Below, piece after piece: positions 18,343-26,982 of a stretch of DNA of 64,000 nucleotides. The notes beneath the pieces were generated by a model. The model made no database searches. It worked only from the letters and a program-made list of their open reading frames with translations, and had not been told where the DNA came from. The stretch spans positions 1 through 64,000 of the forward strand of contig DJGZ01000020.1 in NCBI GenBank assembly GCA_002433025.1, given 5' to 3'. How positions within the stretch are numbered: the stretch's first letter is position 1; every line of letters starts with the position of its first letter. This DNA is from Bacteroidales bacterium UBA5833. GTDB taxonomy: Bacteria; Bacteroidota; Bacteroidia; Bacteroidales; Lentimicrobiaceae. The translations under genes and the position numbers were made by a program.

Positions 18343-21300
18343 TCATTGTTTAATGAATTTTCGCTGAACTGGCAGATATCCCTCTGATTTAATTTGAATT
18401 ACATAAACACCTTTAACCAGGGCGCTGCTATTAATGGCGATCCGGTTAAAATTTCCGCTCATGGCAAAGGATTCGCTGTAAATTATTCTGCCCCGGAGGT
18501 CTGTAATTGAAATCATTACAGTTCCGCTTACCGGGGCGTTCACATCAAGATAGAGCATTTCACCAACCGGGTTGGGGTAAACATTTCCGGTTCCGGATTT
18601 GAGAAGATTGTTTTCATCGAGTCCCAGGGCGCTGATTTCGTTGGCTGAAACCACAAAGTTTACACTTGCCTGAGCTGTTTCATCCGAAAGCATTACCACC
18701 ATAACCTGGGTGGTTTTGCCGGCCATTTCAGCATGAACGGTATATTCACCGAAAGGAAGATTGCTGAAAGTAAACGTGCCGTCGCTGTTTGAGAAGGTAT
18801 AGGCAACAGGCAAACCTGTGCTGTTGAATAAAACGATTTCAACATTGGCGGCGGGGTTACCCCCTGATTTAAAATTACCGCTCCAGTTGATCGTTCCGGA
18901 AATACTTCCTGTACCTTGCGCCCAACTTGCTACAGAAACAAGGTTGACCGGATACCACCCGTTGGGCTCGCCTGTTGTAACTATGGTTGCTCCCTGCCAG
19001 GTGAGTGAACTTGTGTAATAAGTCGGCAGATAGTTAAAGAATGCAGGATCATCCGGCGTCAGCATAGCATAGATGTAGTATGACCCGGCAGGGACGCCGC
19101 CAAAGTTATAGATACCCCCACTATCTACTTGTGATTGAGCGAAGTAGTAATTTGTTGCGCCTATCAGCCACACTTCACCTGATTGCGCGGGTGCGTTTCC
19201 GGCAATGACGCTGCCTGAAATTGAACTTTCACCGGCAAAGTTGCCTGCAAAAATCTCTATACAGAATGAGCTTTGGCAAAGGTTGGTCGAATCCCAGATG
19301 GTGAGACAGGCTGTATAAATACCACCAGTGGTGTATGTATGTATAGGACTGAATTCAATAGAAACTGTTCCGTCGCCAAACGACCATTGCTGGTTGGTAA
19401 ATCCCGGTGCTGATGTATTGATAAACTGATAAGTGAGTGATGAATTCGTTGAGTCGGCCGGGTAAGCAAAGAATGAAGCCTGGCAGCCCGGCTGAATAAT
19501 ATCAACCCAAATCTCCTGACAGGTCTGATCCCAGCAGTTGTTCAGGGAGTCACTGATAGTAAGGCAGGCCCAATAGATGCCTGGCGCTGTATAAGTATGC
19601 ACAGGATTGGCTTCAAACGATTGCTGGCCATCTCCGAAATCCCACAATCTGAATGAGTGATTGCCCTGCGACAAATCAGCAAAGTAATAGGTGTATCCAG
19701 AAGTATCGGGAACTGCTGACATCACCGCTTCACAGTTTCCGCCGCCGCCTGGGAATATCGCCTGACAACTGACGCCCGTGCAACTGTCGGCAGGGTTAGC
19801 TGAAACAGTGGTGAGGCATACATTATATACCATACCCCATGCAAATTGGAAAGTATGACTGACCTGCTGACCGGTTGCGGTGGAACCATCCCCGAAATCC
19901 CAGAAATAGTCAGCCTGTCCGCCACTCACCAGGTGACCGGTGAACAGGTAAGTGTTCCCGTCGTTGGTAACCGCTTCAAAATAATTGTCGCACGGAGACG
20001 GAATTTCAAAGAAAACCTCCTGACAGGAAATGTAACTGCACGTTACGCCATCAGGTCCCGTGCCCGTTGTGGTCAGGCAAACCGTGTAAACCTGCGACGG
20101 GTCCGAAAAGCTATGCGAAACAACCTGTCCGGATGCGGTAGTTCCATCGCCGAAATCCCAGATCCAGGATTCAATCTGATTGTTTGATTGTCCGTTCATT
20201 GCCCAGCCTTCGAAAGTGTATCCCGTGCCTGTTGAATCGGGATAATACCAGAAATAGCTTTCACAGGGTGAAGGGAGGTAAATAAAGACCTCCTGGCAGG
20301 AAGTATAGGTGCATGGCTCGTTATCCGGGCCTGTGCCGGTAGTGGTGAGGCATACGGTGTAGATTTCGTTGGGGTTGGCAAACGTATGTGTTACAGATTG
20401 GCCAGTTGCGGTAGTTCCGTCGCCGAAATCCCAGGTCCATGATTCAACCTGGCTGCCCATGGTATAGCCTTCGAAAGTGTAACCCGTGCCTGTTGAATCG
20501 GGATAATACCAGAAATAGCTTTCACAGGGTGAAGGGAAGTAACTAAAAACTTCCTGGCATGAAACTGAGGTGCAGACATCTCCATTCAGGATGCTGGTTG
20601 TGGTCAGACACACATTATGAACCATATTGGTATCGGCAAACTGATGGAAAACAGTCTGCCCGTTTGCTGTTGTGCCATCCCCGAAATCCCAGATATAGGA
20701 CTCAGCCTCACCGTTCATCACAAAGCCTTCAAATGTATATCCTGTACCTGATGAATCAGGCAAGTACCAGAAATAATTTTCGCAGCCACCCGGGTTGATT
20801 GATCCTGCATCAACCGGCATACAGAAGCTGCTGTTGCATGAACTGTCGTTGCTGCTGATGTAAAGACAGGCGTTGTAAAGACCGGGTTCAGAATAGGTAT
20901 GTACCGGGTTTTGCGCTGAAGAAGTGTAACCGTCGCCGAAATCCCAGAACCAGTTGTTGATTATGACTCCCGGTGCCGGATAACTTTCATCGAAAAAACT
21001 GACCGTAAGCATATCGTTTGAGCCCGGCATATAGCGGAACAAGGCAGTGCAGCCTGTTCCCATATTGCCACAGATATTGAAATCCAGTACAAGTTGCTGC
21101 ATGCCAGGCAGAAGGGCTGCACTCCGGCTAATCATTATTCCATTGCAATCAGCCGTGGTAACAGTGACTGATCCCGGAGTACCTCCGTAAATATAAGGCA
21201 GGTTATCGGAATAATAACCTACTCCGTCTGTAATTACTTCGTTGAAGTATCCGGGATAATTCATACTGTCGACCGATATAAATACAGGCTGATTGACGAC

Positions 21301-21426
21301 CGGTTCGCCGGTCTGTTGGTTCAATACATGACCCGAAAGGACAATATACGGTTGCTGACTATAGGAATACATAATTCCCGTCATAAAGAGGAGCAGCAAA
21401 AGAATCAGGTTTTTGATTTTTTTCAT
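18343..21426 (-). CDS. Large PKD-repeat T9SS type A secreted protein
   Basis: This 1027-residue exported protein has a signal peptide (about residues 1-24). A carboxypeptidase-regulatory-like domain follows (about 28-115), then seven PKD modules, each marked by a W(D/S)FGDG motif, between about residues 125 and 755. Two more CarboxypepD_reg/SdrD-like domains come next (GSVIAG...GGVPAGSYYIYA and SNLPFGEYTVHAEMAGK), and a T9SS type A tail (VYPNPVGEMLYL, LVKGVYVIQIKSEG, KFIKQ) ends the protein. The PKD modules share a repeated cysteine pattern (CLTT...C...SCQE), and neighbouring modules are nearly identical at DNA level, pointing to recent internal duplication. It is the last gene of the sigma-barrel-PKD-PKD run. 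It may be an adhesin or matrix protein. Confidence 0.85.
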   Translation of the reverse strand: MKKIKNLILLLLLFMTGIMYSYSQQPYIVLSGHVLNQQTGEPVVNQPVFISVDSMNYPGYFNEVITDGVGYYSDNLPYIYGGTPGSVTVTTADCNGIMISRSAALLPGMQQLVLDFNICGNMGTGCTALFRYMPGSNDMLTVSFFDESYPAPGVIINNWFWDFGDGYTSSAQNPVHTYSEPGLYNACLYISSNDSSCNSSFCMPVDAGSINPGGCENYFWYLPDSSGTGYTFEGFVMNGEAESYIWDFGDGTTANGQTVFHQFADTNMVHNVCLTTTSILNGDVCTSVSCQEVFSYFPSPCESYFWYYPDSTGTGYTFEGYTMGSQVESWTWDFGDGTTATGQSVTHTFANPNEIYTVCLTTTGTGPDNEPCTYTSCQEVFIYLPSPCESYFWYYPDSTGTGYTFEGWAMNGQSNNQIESWIWDFGDGTTASGQVVSHSFSDPSQVYTVCLTTTGTGPDGVTCSYISCQEVFFEIPSPCDNYFEAVTNDGNTYLFTGHLVSGGQADYFWDFGDGSTATGQQVSHTFQFAWGMVYNVCLTTVSANPADSCTGVSCQAIFPGGGGNCEAVMSAVPDTSGYTYYFADLSQGNHSFRLWDFGDGQQSFEANPVHTYTAPGIYWACLTISDSLNNCWDQTCQEIWVDIIQPGCQASFFAYPADSTNSSLTYQFINTSAPGFTNQQWSFGDGTVSIEFSPIHTYTTGGIYTACLTIWDSTNLCQSSFCIEIFAGNFAGESSISGSVIAGNAPAQSGEVWLIGATNYYFAQSQVDSGGIYNFGGVPAGSYYIYAMLTPDDPAFFNYLPTYYTSSLTWQGATIVTTGEPNGWYPVNLVSVASWAQGTGSISGTINWSGNFKSGGNPAANVEIVLFNSTGLPVAYTFSNSDGTFTFSNLPFGEYTVHAEMAGKTTQVMVVMLSDETAQASVNFVVSANEISALGLDENNLLKSGTGNVYPNPVGEMLYLDVNAPVSGTVMISITDLRGRIIYSESFAMSGNFNRIAINSSALVKGVYVIQIKSEGYLPVQRKFIKQ
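20208..20536 (-). repeat. Near-identical tandem PKD modules
   Basis: About 69 bp at 20208-20276 recur at 20468-20536 (offset 261 bp, 87 codons) almost unchanged. They encode the segment PCESYFWYYPDSTGTGYTFEG. Surrounding WDFGDGTT segments are also similar. This indicates recent duplication or gene conversion between modules. Confidence 0.8.
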
Positions 21427-21504
21427 CTTGTATAGGATTACAAATAGGGTTAGTAAATCCGGCTTTCTTGTAAGACCCCGGATCCGGTTAAAGGTTGCTT
21501 TGTG

Positions 21505-23775
21505 CTAAGGCTTTTTTAAAAACTTTTTCACAATCGAAAATGTTCCATCAAGGCTTTTAAGATGAATTAAATAGAATCCGGGAGTAAGCTTTTTAAGATC
21601 CAGCGTAATGGTTTGTTCACCTGCCGGCATAGCAAAATCCTGATGTATAAGCACAGAACCCGTTGCTGAGATTATTTCGCATTTCATTGCACTGTTGCGC
21701 GACGAATTCGTTCCAATATTCAGAAACTCATCAGCAGGGTTGGGGTAAAGTCTGATTTCGGGCCGGTCCGTCACTTCAGGATTATTCATCCCAAAAATAC
21801 CCGAAGCCGATATTTCCAGTTGAATGTCAAGGGATTGGTGCTGATATTCCGAAAGAATTACTTCAACGATATTGCTGAATTTTCCGGCAATCTCGGCTTT
21901 TACACTATATGCATCCAGGGGAAGGCCGGTAAACCCGAAATTTCCGTCATCGTCGGTATGGACATAATTCACAATCAGGTCATCATGAAACAGAAAAACG
22001 ATATTTCCTGCCATATCAAATGAGGAATTGTCAAGGCTTACCAGATTGCCTGAAATAGTTCCGGGCCCGAATTCCGGCATACTCGTCATATCCTGCATAA
22101 AAATATTAGCGTCATATACATCATTGCCCTGCAATGTGACGGGTTGGGCCGATTGCCACGAATAAGTTGAACCGCTGTAAGCCGGGATGTATGACATATA
22201 GGAGGGAGAGCCTTCAACCAATTCAGCATGGGTCACATAATTGCCTTCCATAACGTCAAGGAAGTAAAAGTAGCCGTATTCATAGAAGAGGCCTGAAGCT
22301 ACTTCAGTGAGTTTACTGCCGGTCTTTCTGAAAAGAGTAACCTTAGCGGTATCGTTCATAAAATCCGGATTGTTGATCGGGAAATTACCGGCGAAAATCT
22401 GACCACCCAGATTACTGTATGCGGGAGTGGTAATTGTCTGACAAATGGTATGGGAGCAGTACCCGGAATTTCCCTGCCCGCTGATGGTTAAACAAACATT
22501 ATATGTTCCGCTTTCAGTATAAGTGTGCCCGGGATGCTGTACAAATGAAACCGCACCATCGCCGAAATCCCAGAACCAGCTGCTGATATTTGTTCCCTGT
22601 GATTCATCAATAAACCAGTAATGATTGATGTTTCCTGGGATTGAATCGGCCAGGGCCGTAAAAGCGGCCTGGCAGGCCGGGAGGGTATCCCCGACGGTTA
22701 TATTGGTGCAGAACACATCGCTGCAACCGGTATAATTACTGAAGATCGTTATGCAAACAGGGTAGATGCCGGGTTGCTGCCAGGTGTGCACTGCATGGTA
22801 TTCGTGCGAATAAGGACTTCCGTCCCCAAAGTCCCAGATCACCTCAGTGAGCGGACCCGTAGAAAGGTTGGTAAAGGTGTATGTCAGTCCCGCTGTTTGT
22901 TCATAGGAAAAGTCAGCGTGGCAGGTTGGCAGGGTATCTCCGATAGTTATATAGTTGCAATAGGTATCCAGGCACTGGGTTGAATCGTTGGAAACGGTCA
23001 GGCAAATCTGGAAAGTACCGGGCGTGCTCCAGCTATGGACCGGATTCTGTTCAACAGATGAGGTTCCATCCCCGAAATCCCAGAACCATGAGTTTGGATT
23101 TCCGGTTGAAAGATCAGAAAAAGAAACCGTCAATTCCTGTGGCAACCAGGCGAACATTGCCTGGCAGTCACCCTGATTACCGCCCGCCCACACATCGAGG
23201 CAGAATACACTCACGCATCCTGCCATGGAATCAAGCATGGTAAGGCACACAGTGTAAATTCCCGGTTGGGCGTAAAGATGAACGGGCTCAAAGTCAGCAG
23301 ATGTTTCACCATCGCCGAAGTCCCAGAGCCAGCGGGTGGAATAGGAGACAGGGGAGCTGAGATTCGAAAATGTGATATAAAGGGGATTTGCCGGTTGGTA
23401 CTGAAATAAAAATGCAGCCTGGCAGCCCGGAAAAGAAGTGCAAATTTGAAAGTCAGCCTGAATCTGTGCAGCATTGAACACCGGGAATGTCCGGGTTACA
23501 TGCTCCTGCAGGCAATCTGTTACTGAAACGGTTATTGTCGCACTTGAATCAATGGACAGCATATCTAACAGGATAGAATAATATCCGTTATTATTTGTGA
23601 TGGCAGTCAGTGGAGTCTGCCCGGAAGAGGGCAGAATGCTGACTTCTTTATCGGTCACTGCGAAGCCTGTTTCAAGCGAGGTAATGTAGCCTGAAACCTC
23701 CACCGGTATCTGTGCCTGTATAGTTGAAGAAACCATCAAAAGGAGTGATATAATCAGCAAAACACGTGATTTCAT
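21505..23775 (-). CDS. PKD-repeat T9SS type A secreted protein
   Basis: This 756-residue relative of the downstream 1027-residue protein has the same plan: signal peptide (about 1-21), CarboxypepD_reg-like domain (about 24-110), four PKD modules with WDFGDG (about 130-470), two CarboxypepD_reg-like domains (about 475-660) and a T9SS type A tail (LYPNPADEFLNIG, LTPGFYLIHLKSLDG, KKFLKKP). The PKD modules carry the same CLT...C...C cysteine spacing. The gene follows the beta-barrel gene by 11 bp and precedes its paralogue by 78 bp, so the pair probably arose by tandem duplication. Its expression is probably tied to the upstream ECF sigma factor gene. It is expected on the cell surface. Confidence 0.85.
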   Translation of the reverse strand: MKSRVLLIISLLLMVSSTIQAQIPVEVSGYITSLETGFAVTDKEVSILPSSGQTPLTAITNNNGYYSILLDMLSIDSSATITVSVTDCLQEHVTRTFPVFNAAQIQADFQICTSFPGCQAAFLFQYQPANPLYITFSNLSSPVSYSTRWLWDFGDGETSADFEPVHLYAQPGIYTVCLTMLDSMAGCVSVFCLDVWAGGNQGDCQAMFAWLPQELTVSFSDLSTGNPNSWFWDFGDGTSSVEQNPVHSWSTPGTFQICLTVSNDSTQCLDTYCNYITIGDTLPTCHADFSYEQTAGLTYTFTNLSTGPLTEVIWDFGDGSPYSHEYHAVHTWQQPGIYPVCITIFSNYTGCSDVFCTNITVGDTLPACQAAFTALADSIPGNINHYWFIDESQGTNISSWFWDFGDGAVSFVQHPGHTYTESGTYNVCLTISGQGNSGYCSHTICQTITTPAYSNLGGQIFAGNFPINNPDFMNDTAKVTLFRKTGSKLTEVASGLFYEYGYFYFLDVMEGNYVTHAELVEGSPSYMSYIPAYSGSTYSWQSAQPVTLQGNDVYDANIFMQDMTSMPEFGPGTISGNLVSLDNSSFDMAGNIVFLFHDDLIVNYVHTDDDGNFGFTGLPLDAYSVKAEIAGKFSNIVEVILSEYQHQSLDIQLEISASGIFGMNNPEVTDRPEIRLYPNPADEFLNIGTNSSRNSAMKCEIISATGSVLIHQDFAMPAGEQTITLDLKKLTPGFYLIHLKSLDGTFSIVKKFLKKP

Positions 23776-23786
23776 AATAAGTTGAT

Positions 23787-25145
23787 TTAAAATCTGTACA
23801 AAAGTCCGGCTTTCAGACCAATACTGTATGGGCTGTTCCGGTGATGCTGATAAACCGGTCGCAGATAAGACCGGTAAGTCGGTTCAAATTGCAGGGTTAA
23901 ACAGCGTGAAATATGCATACCCGCTCCCAGTGCCGCAGCAATCTGCCAGTTGGTTGAAGCCCTGACAGGTGTCTGGTTGTCAATAGATTGAAGAATGGCG
24001 CCTTCACGGCTGAAAATCACGGGTGGTTCATCCGAGGCGAGTAATACCGAAAAAACAGGCCCGGCCTTCAGGCTGATGGTGAACAGTCGGTCAGCATAAA
24101 TCCGGTAACCGGCCATTAATGGAATTTGCAGATAGGAATACCTGTTTACGGTCTGGGCTTCAATATTATGACCTACCGAGTCGTACACGCCTTCCATAAC
24201 CGTATTGAAAATCACCCTGCCCGGGATTTGGGGATCAGGACTGAATGAAACCACTTTGTTATAGTATCCGATGCTGTCAAATGAACTGAAATTAACATCA
24301 AACTTTCCGTTATCGTCACTGATGTTGAAGGCAACTCCTGTTTCAAACTCCCATGGGCCTTTGAAAGTAGAAAAACTGAGTCCGGCAGCCCTGCTTTGCT
24401 TGTGGTGGCCCTTGCCATAATAAATTATATCCCGGGATGCGTAAACTCCTCCAATCACCGGAATAGTGCCAAGCTTTGGCGCCAATGGATTTCGGGTTTT
24501 TCTGAGACCCGCATTAAAAGATAAAAAATTCTCCTGATAAATCTGACCGGCAGGCAAAGTAATCAGCCAGTTGGTGAAATCGAGGCGCAAACCAGCCAGG
24601 CCGGTATGGTAAGTGGTCTGTTTTTCTGTGCCGGAACCTGTATAATTATTATTTTTTGAAACTACGGCAGCCGCAGGTAGTTTTATTTCCCCTGAGGCTG
24701 CTTTACTGTTAGGCTGTGTATCGTGATTTATATCAGATGCTTTGGCTGCTTTTTCAGCAACTTTATTTATGCGGTCATTTTTCTGAGTGTATTCGATAAA
24801 TGGTTCAGCTATCTTTCCAGTTTGATCAGGAAGTAAGACGGGTTTTTGCCCGGTTGTCGTTGAAGTCGTTCCGGAAGATTGCTCCTGTAAAGGAATGCTT
24901 TCTGTTTGTCCTGATTCATGGTTGCTTTTACCCAGGATAAACCACAGGATAAAAGCTCCGGCTATGATTGCAGCGGCAGCACCGGTCTGTAAAAAACGCC
25001 GGGGGATCAGCGGCGTTTTTCGTGCCGGCGGGATGGATGGCAGACTGGCATCAATCCGCTTCCATAAGTCTGGCGGAGGTGCCTGGTTTAATCCACCCAG
25101 TCCTTCCCTGAAAAGTTCATCAATCTTGTTCCGTTTGTCTTTCAT
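23787..25145 (-). CDS. Single-TM protein with C-terminal outer-membrane-type beta-barrel, sigma-linked
   Basis: The 452-residue protein begins with about 50 charged cytoplasmic-type residues (IDELFREGLGGLNQAPPPDLW). One membrane helix follows (about 52-71, GAAAAIIAGAFILWFILG), then a Ser/Thr/Gln/Lys-rich linker (about 75-185). The rest (about 205-452) has alternating hydrophobic strands and a terminal Phe (GLKAGLLYRF), typical of outer-membrane porin-like barrels. The start overlaps the ECF sigma gene stop as ATGA, indicating translational coupling. Its position where an anti-sigma gene would normally be, plus the short cytoplasmic head and TM helix, suggests a sigma-binding envelope sensor. 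No zinc-binding ZAS motif is visible. That role is inferred. Confidence 0.65.
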   Translation of the reverse strand: MKDKRNKIDELFREGLGGLNQAPPPDLWKRIDASLPSIPPARKTPLIPRRFLQTGAAAAIIAGAFILWFILGKSNHESGQTESIPLQEQSSGTTSTTTGQKPVLLPDQTGKIAEPFIEYTQKNDRINKVAEKAAKASDINHDTQPNSKAASGEIKLPAAAVVSKNNNYTGSGTEKQTTYHTGLAGLRLDFTNWLITLPAGQIYQENFLSFNAGLRKTRNPLAPKLGTIPVIGGVYASRDIIYYGKGHHKQSRAAGLSFSTFKGPWEFETGVAFNISDDNGKFDVNFSSFDSIGYYNKVVSFSPDPQIPGRVIFNTVMEGVYDSVGHNIEAQTVNRYSYLQIPLMAGYRIYADRLFTISLKAGPVFSVLLASDEPPVIFSREGAILQSIDNQTPVRASTNWQIAAALGAGMHISRCLTLQFEPTYRSYLRPVYQHHRNSPYSIGLKAGLLYRF

Positions 25146-25708
25146 GACTTCACGCTTATCTTATTCATGGCCAGTTCGGCTTCAACCATTAATCTCAGCC
25201 TCTTCCGTGCTTTCATCAGTTGCGTTTTGGAGGTGTTTTCACTGATTTCAAGCAGTTCGGCAATTTGCTGGTGCGACAGGTTTTCAAACACATACATATT
25301 GAAAACCATGCGGTAACCATCGGGTAACGACTGTATCATTTGCAGCAGTTTCTGCCATGGAATATAAGTCATATCTGACGAATCTGACTCCTCAGCCGCT
25401 TCGGCATCATGCAAACCGGCCTCTGTGCTGACAAAGAACTGCTTCAGGTAATCGCGCCGGAAATTAATGGCTAAGTTAACTACCAGCCGCCTGAGCCATC
25501 CTTCAAAAGAACCTTTAAAGCCAAAGGAGTCAAGGCGGCTGAATATTTTAATAAAAGCATCCTGCAAAAGGTCTTCTGCTTCGGCACGGTTTCGGGCATA
25601 ACGCAGGCAAATGCCGAACAGTACCCCCGAAAACCGTTGGTACAACTCATATTGCGCCTGCTTATTGCCTGATAAACAGTCTTTTATTAATTTATCATCG
25701 CTCCGCAT
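25142..25708 (-). CDS. ECF-type RNA polymerase sigma factor
   Basis: This 188-residue sigma-70 family regulator shows region 2 (about residues 20-90; RYARNRAEAEDLLQDAFIKI and FEGWLRRLVVNLAINFRRD) and region 4 (about 120-175; LPDGYRMVFNMYVFENLSHQQIAELL). Regions 1 and 3 are missing, as in ECF sigmas. It heads the minus-strand run that continues with the membrane-anchored barrel gene (4-bp overlap) and two PKD/T9SS genes, so it may direct transcription of these surface proteins. A TATTTTTG box lies upstream (25741-25734), but no matching -33 element was seen. Confidence 0.92.
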   Translation of the reverse strand: MRSDDKLIKDCLSGNKQAQYELYQRFSGVLFGICLRYARNRAEAEDLLQDAFIKIFSRLDSFGFKGSFEGWLRRLVVNLAINFRRDYLKQFFVSTEAGLHDAEAAEESDSSDMTYIPWQKLLQMIQSLPDGYRMVFNMYVFENLSHQQIAELLEISENTSKTQLMKARKRLRLMVEAELAMNKISVKS

Positions 25709-25733
25709 TCATTCCCTTATGAATATGCAGACA

Positions 25734-25741
25734 CAAAAATA
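25734..25741 (-). promoter_or_regulatory. Possible -7 box of the ECF sigma gene
   Basis: TATTTTTG on the minus strand matches TAnnTTTG and lies 26 bp before the sigma start. No TTG at the expected -33 spacing was found, so confidence is low. Confidence 0.3.
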
Positions 25742-25783
25742 GGGCATGGGTTGCCTGATGGTGTAAAAAACCGGAATAAATTG

Positions 25784-25816
25784 TTGTGATATGTAACAAT
25801 ATTCTAATTATATTTG
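25784..25816 (+). promoter_or_regulatory. Putative promoter of the lipoprotein-T9SS pair
   Basis: TTG (25784-25786), 22 bp, then TATATTTG (25809-25816) fits the Bacteroidetes promoter. It would leave a leader of about 140 nt before 25964. The leader contains TCTGGAA (25881-25887) and its complement TTCCAGA (25918-25924), which could pair. Confidence 0.5.
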
Positions 25817-25963
25817 TCTTCTTAATTTGAAAGCAGATGCTAAGTAAAAATATAATACGCAATATATATATATATGAATTTCTGGAAGACAGGTTCAAGC
25901 CTCCTTAACTATTCCTTTTCCAGAAGAAATTAGTTATTCATTTATCAACAAAAAATTTCTATC

Positions 25964-26920
25964 ATGAAAAAACTACATTATTTCCTTACGCTGTTCTTAT
26001 TATGTTCCTTTGCAATTTTTTCCTGCCAGAAAGATAAAGCAGAAATCAAAGACGAATCAATAAAAAATGATGCAACGAAAATAACCAAACAGTTGCAAGT
26101 GTTTAAGCTAAACCTTCAATCAAAAAGTGGTGAAACCATGGCTGCCGACAGCGCTGAATGGTATCTCGAAGGCTTGTTGAACCTTGAACTGGCTAACAAC
26201 ACACACGAGTTTGGCGACGTTGACTTCTTTCACGATACGATCGCAGTACCCATAAGCGACGGACAAATCAGCCTCGATGAACTCAACAAGCTTTATATGA
26301 GCATTGATGCCTGGGCTGAAATCCTGCAACAACAAAGCGGCAACGAAGATTATACGTTCGATATTGTTGACCTGAACCTTGAAACCACAGGCCTCAAAAG
26401 TGGAACACAAAATCTTGTGGTTTCGCTTTCAGGCGGTGTGCTCGGAACCGGATTGAACTATATTCCTTTTGGGCCAACTGATTATTGGTATTGGGGCTCT
26501 TGGATGGGTAAATGCGGTGAGTTTTGGGAAAATATTCATGCTGATGCTGCAACCGAATTACAACGGAAATTCAGAAATCCGATTGCATTACCTGGTGCAG
26601 GTTATTATACTTCTATTGATATAATTGATGTTATACCAGGCTTTGATTCTGAATTTTACGATCCAAACAATGCACCGTATGATGGATATATGCTTTACCG
26701 TGAGAGTGTGGAATATATTAATTTTGATCGGTGTCTGTCACCTTCTGATCTGAATTACTTTCTGAGTAAATTTGATTTTATTAAAAATACGAAACAACCT
26801 TCTGGTAAACAATATAAAACAGTTTATGCTAATTATTTGCTTATCTACAATTTAGGTGAGTGGATTCAGACTCACAAATATTCCCTTTATTATGGGATAA
26901 AAATCGAATTTGAAGATTAA
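25964..26920 (+). CDS. Uncharacterised lipoprotein, paralogue of the island lipoprotein
   Basis: This 318-residue lipoprotein has lipobox AIFSC (Cys21). No named family was recognised. It matches the 346-residue lipoprotein at 13108-14148 in plan and landmarks: DSAEWY near residue 52, a middle CG.(F/I).....HADAATELQ segment and C-terminal CLSPSDLNYFLSK. It is followed after 62 bp by a T9SS protein, just like the island copy. A predicted promoter lies about 140 nt upstream. It is likely an outer-membrane or surface lipoprotein working with the secreted partner; the biochemical role is unknown. Confidence 0.7.
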   Translation: MKKLHYFLTLFLLCSFAIFSCQKDKAEIKDESIKNDATKITKQLQVFKLNLQSKSGETMAADSAEWYLEGLLNLELANNTHEFGDVDFFHDTIAVPISDGQISLDELNKLYMSIDAWAEILQQQSGNEDYTFDIVDLNLETTGLKSGTQNLVVSLSGGVLGTGLNYIPFGPTDYWYWGSWMGKCGEFWENIHADAATELQRKFRNPIALPGAGYYTSIDIIDVIPGFDSEFYDPNNAPYDGYMLYRESVEYINFDRCLSPSDLNYFLSKFDFIKNTKQPSGKQYKTVYANYLLIYNLGEWIQTHKYSLYYGIKIEFED

Positions 26921-26982
26921 TTTTTTGTGTAATTCATCAGTGCAATAGAACTTGTCTATTGCACTGATTTAAATATTTCAAG

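Noticed and set aside
18343..21426. Repeated DNA in the PKD gene as a CRISPR-like array
   Set aside because: The repeats are in frame, encode PKD modules and lack regular short spacers.
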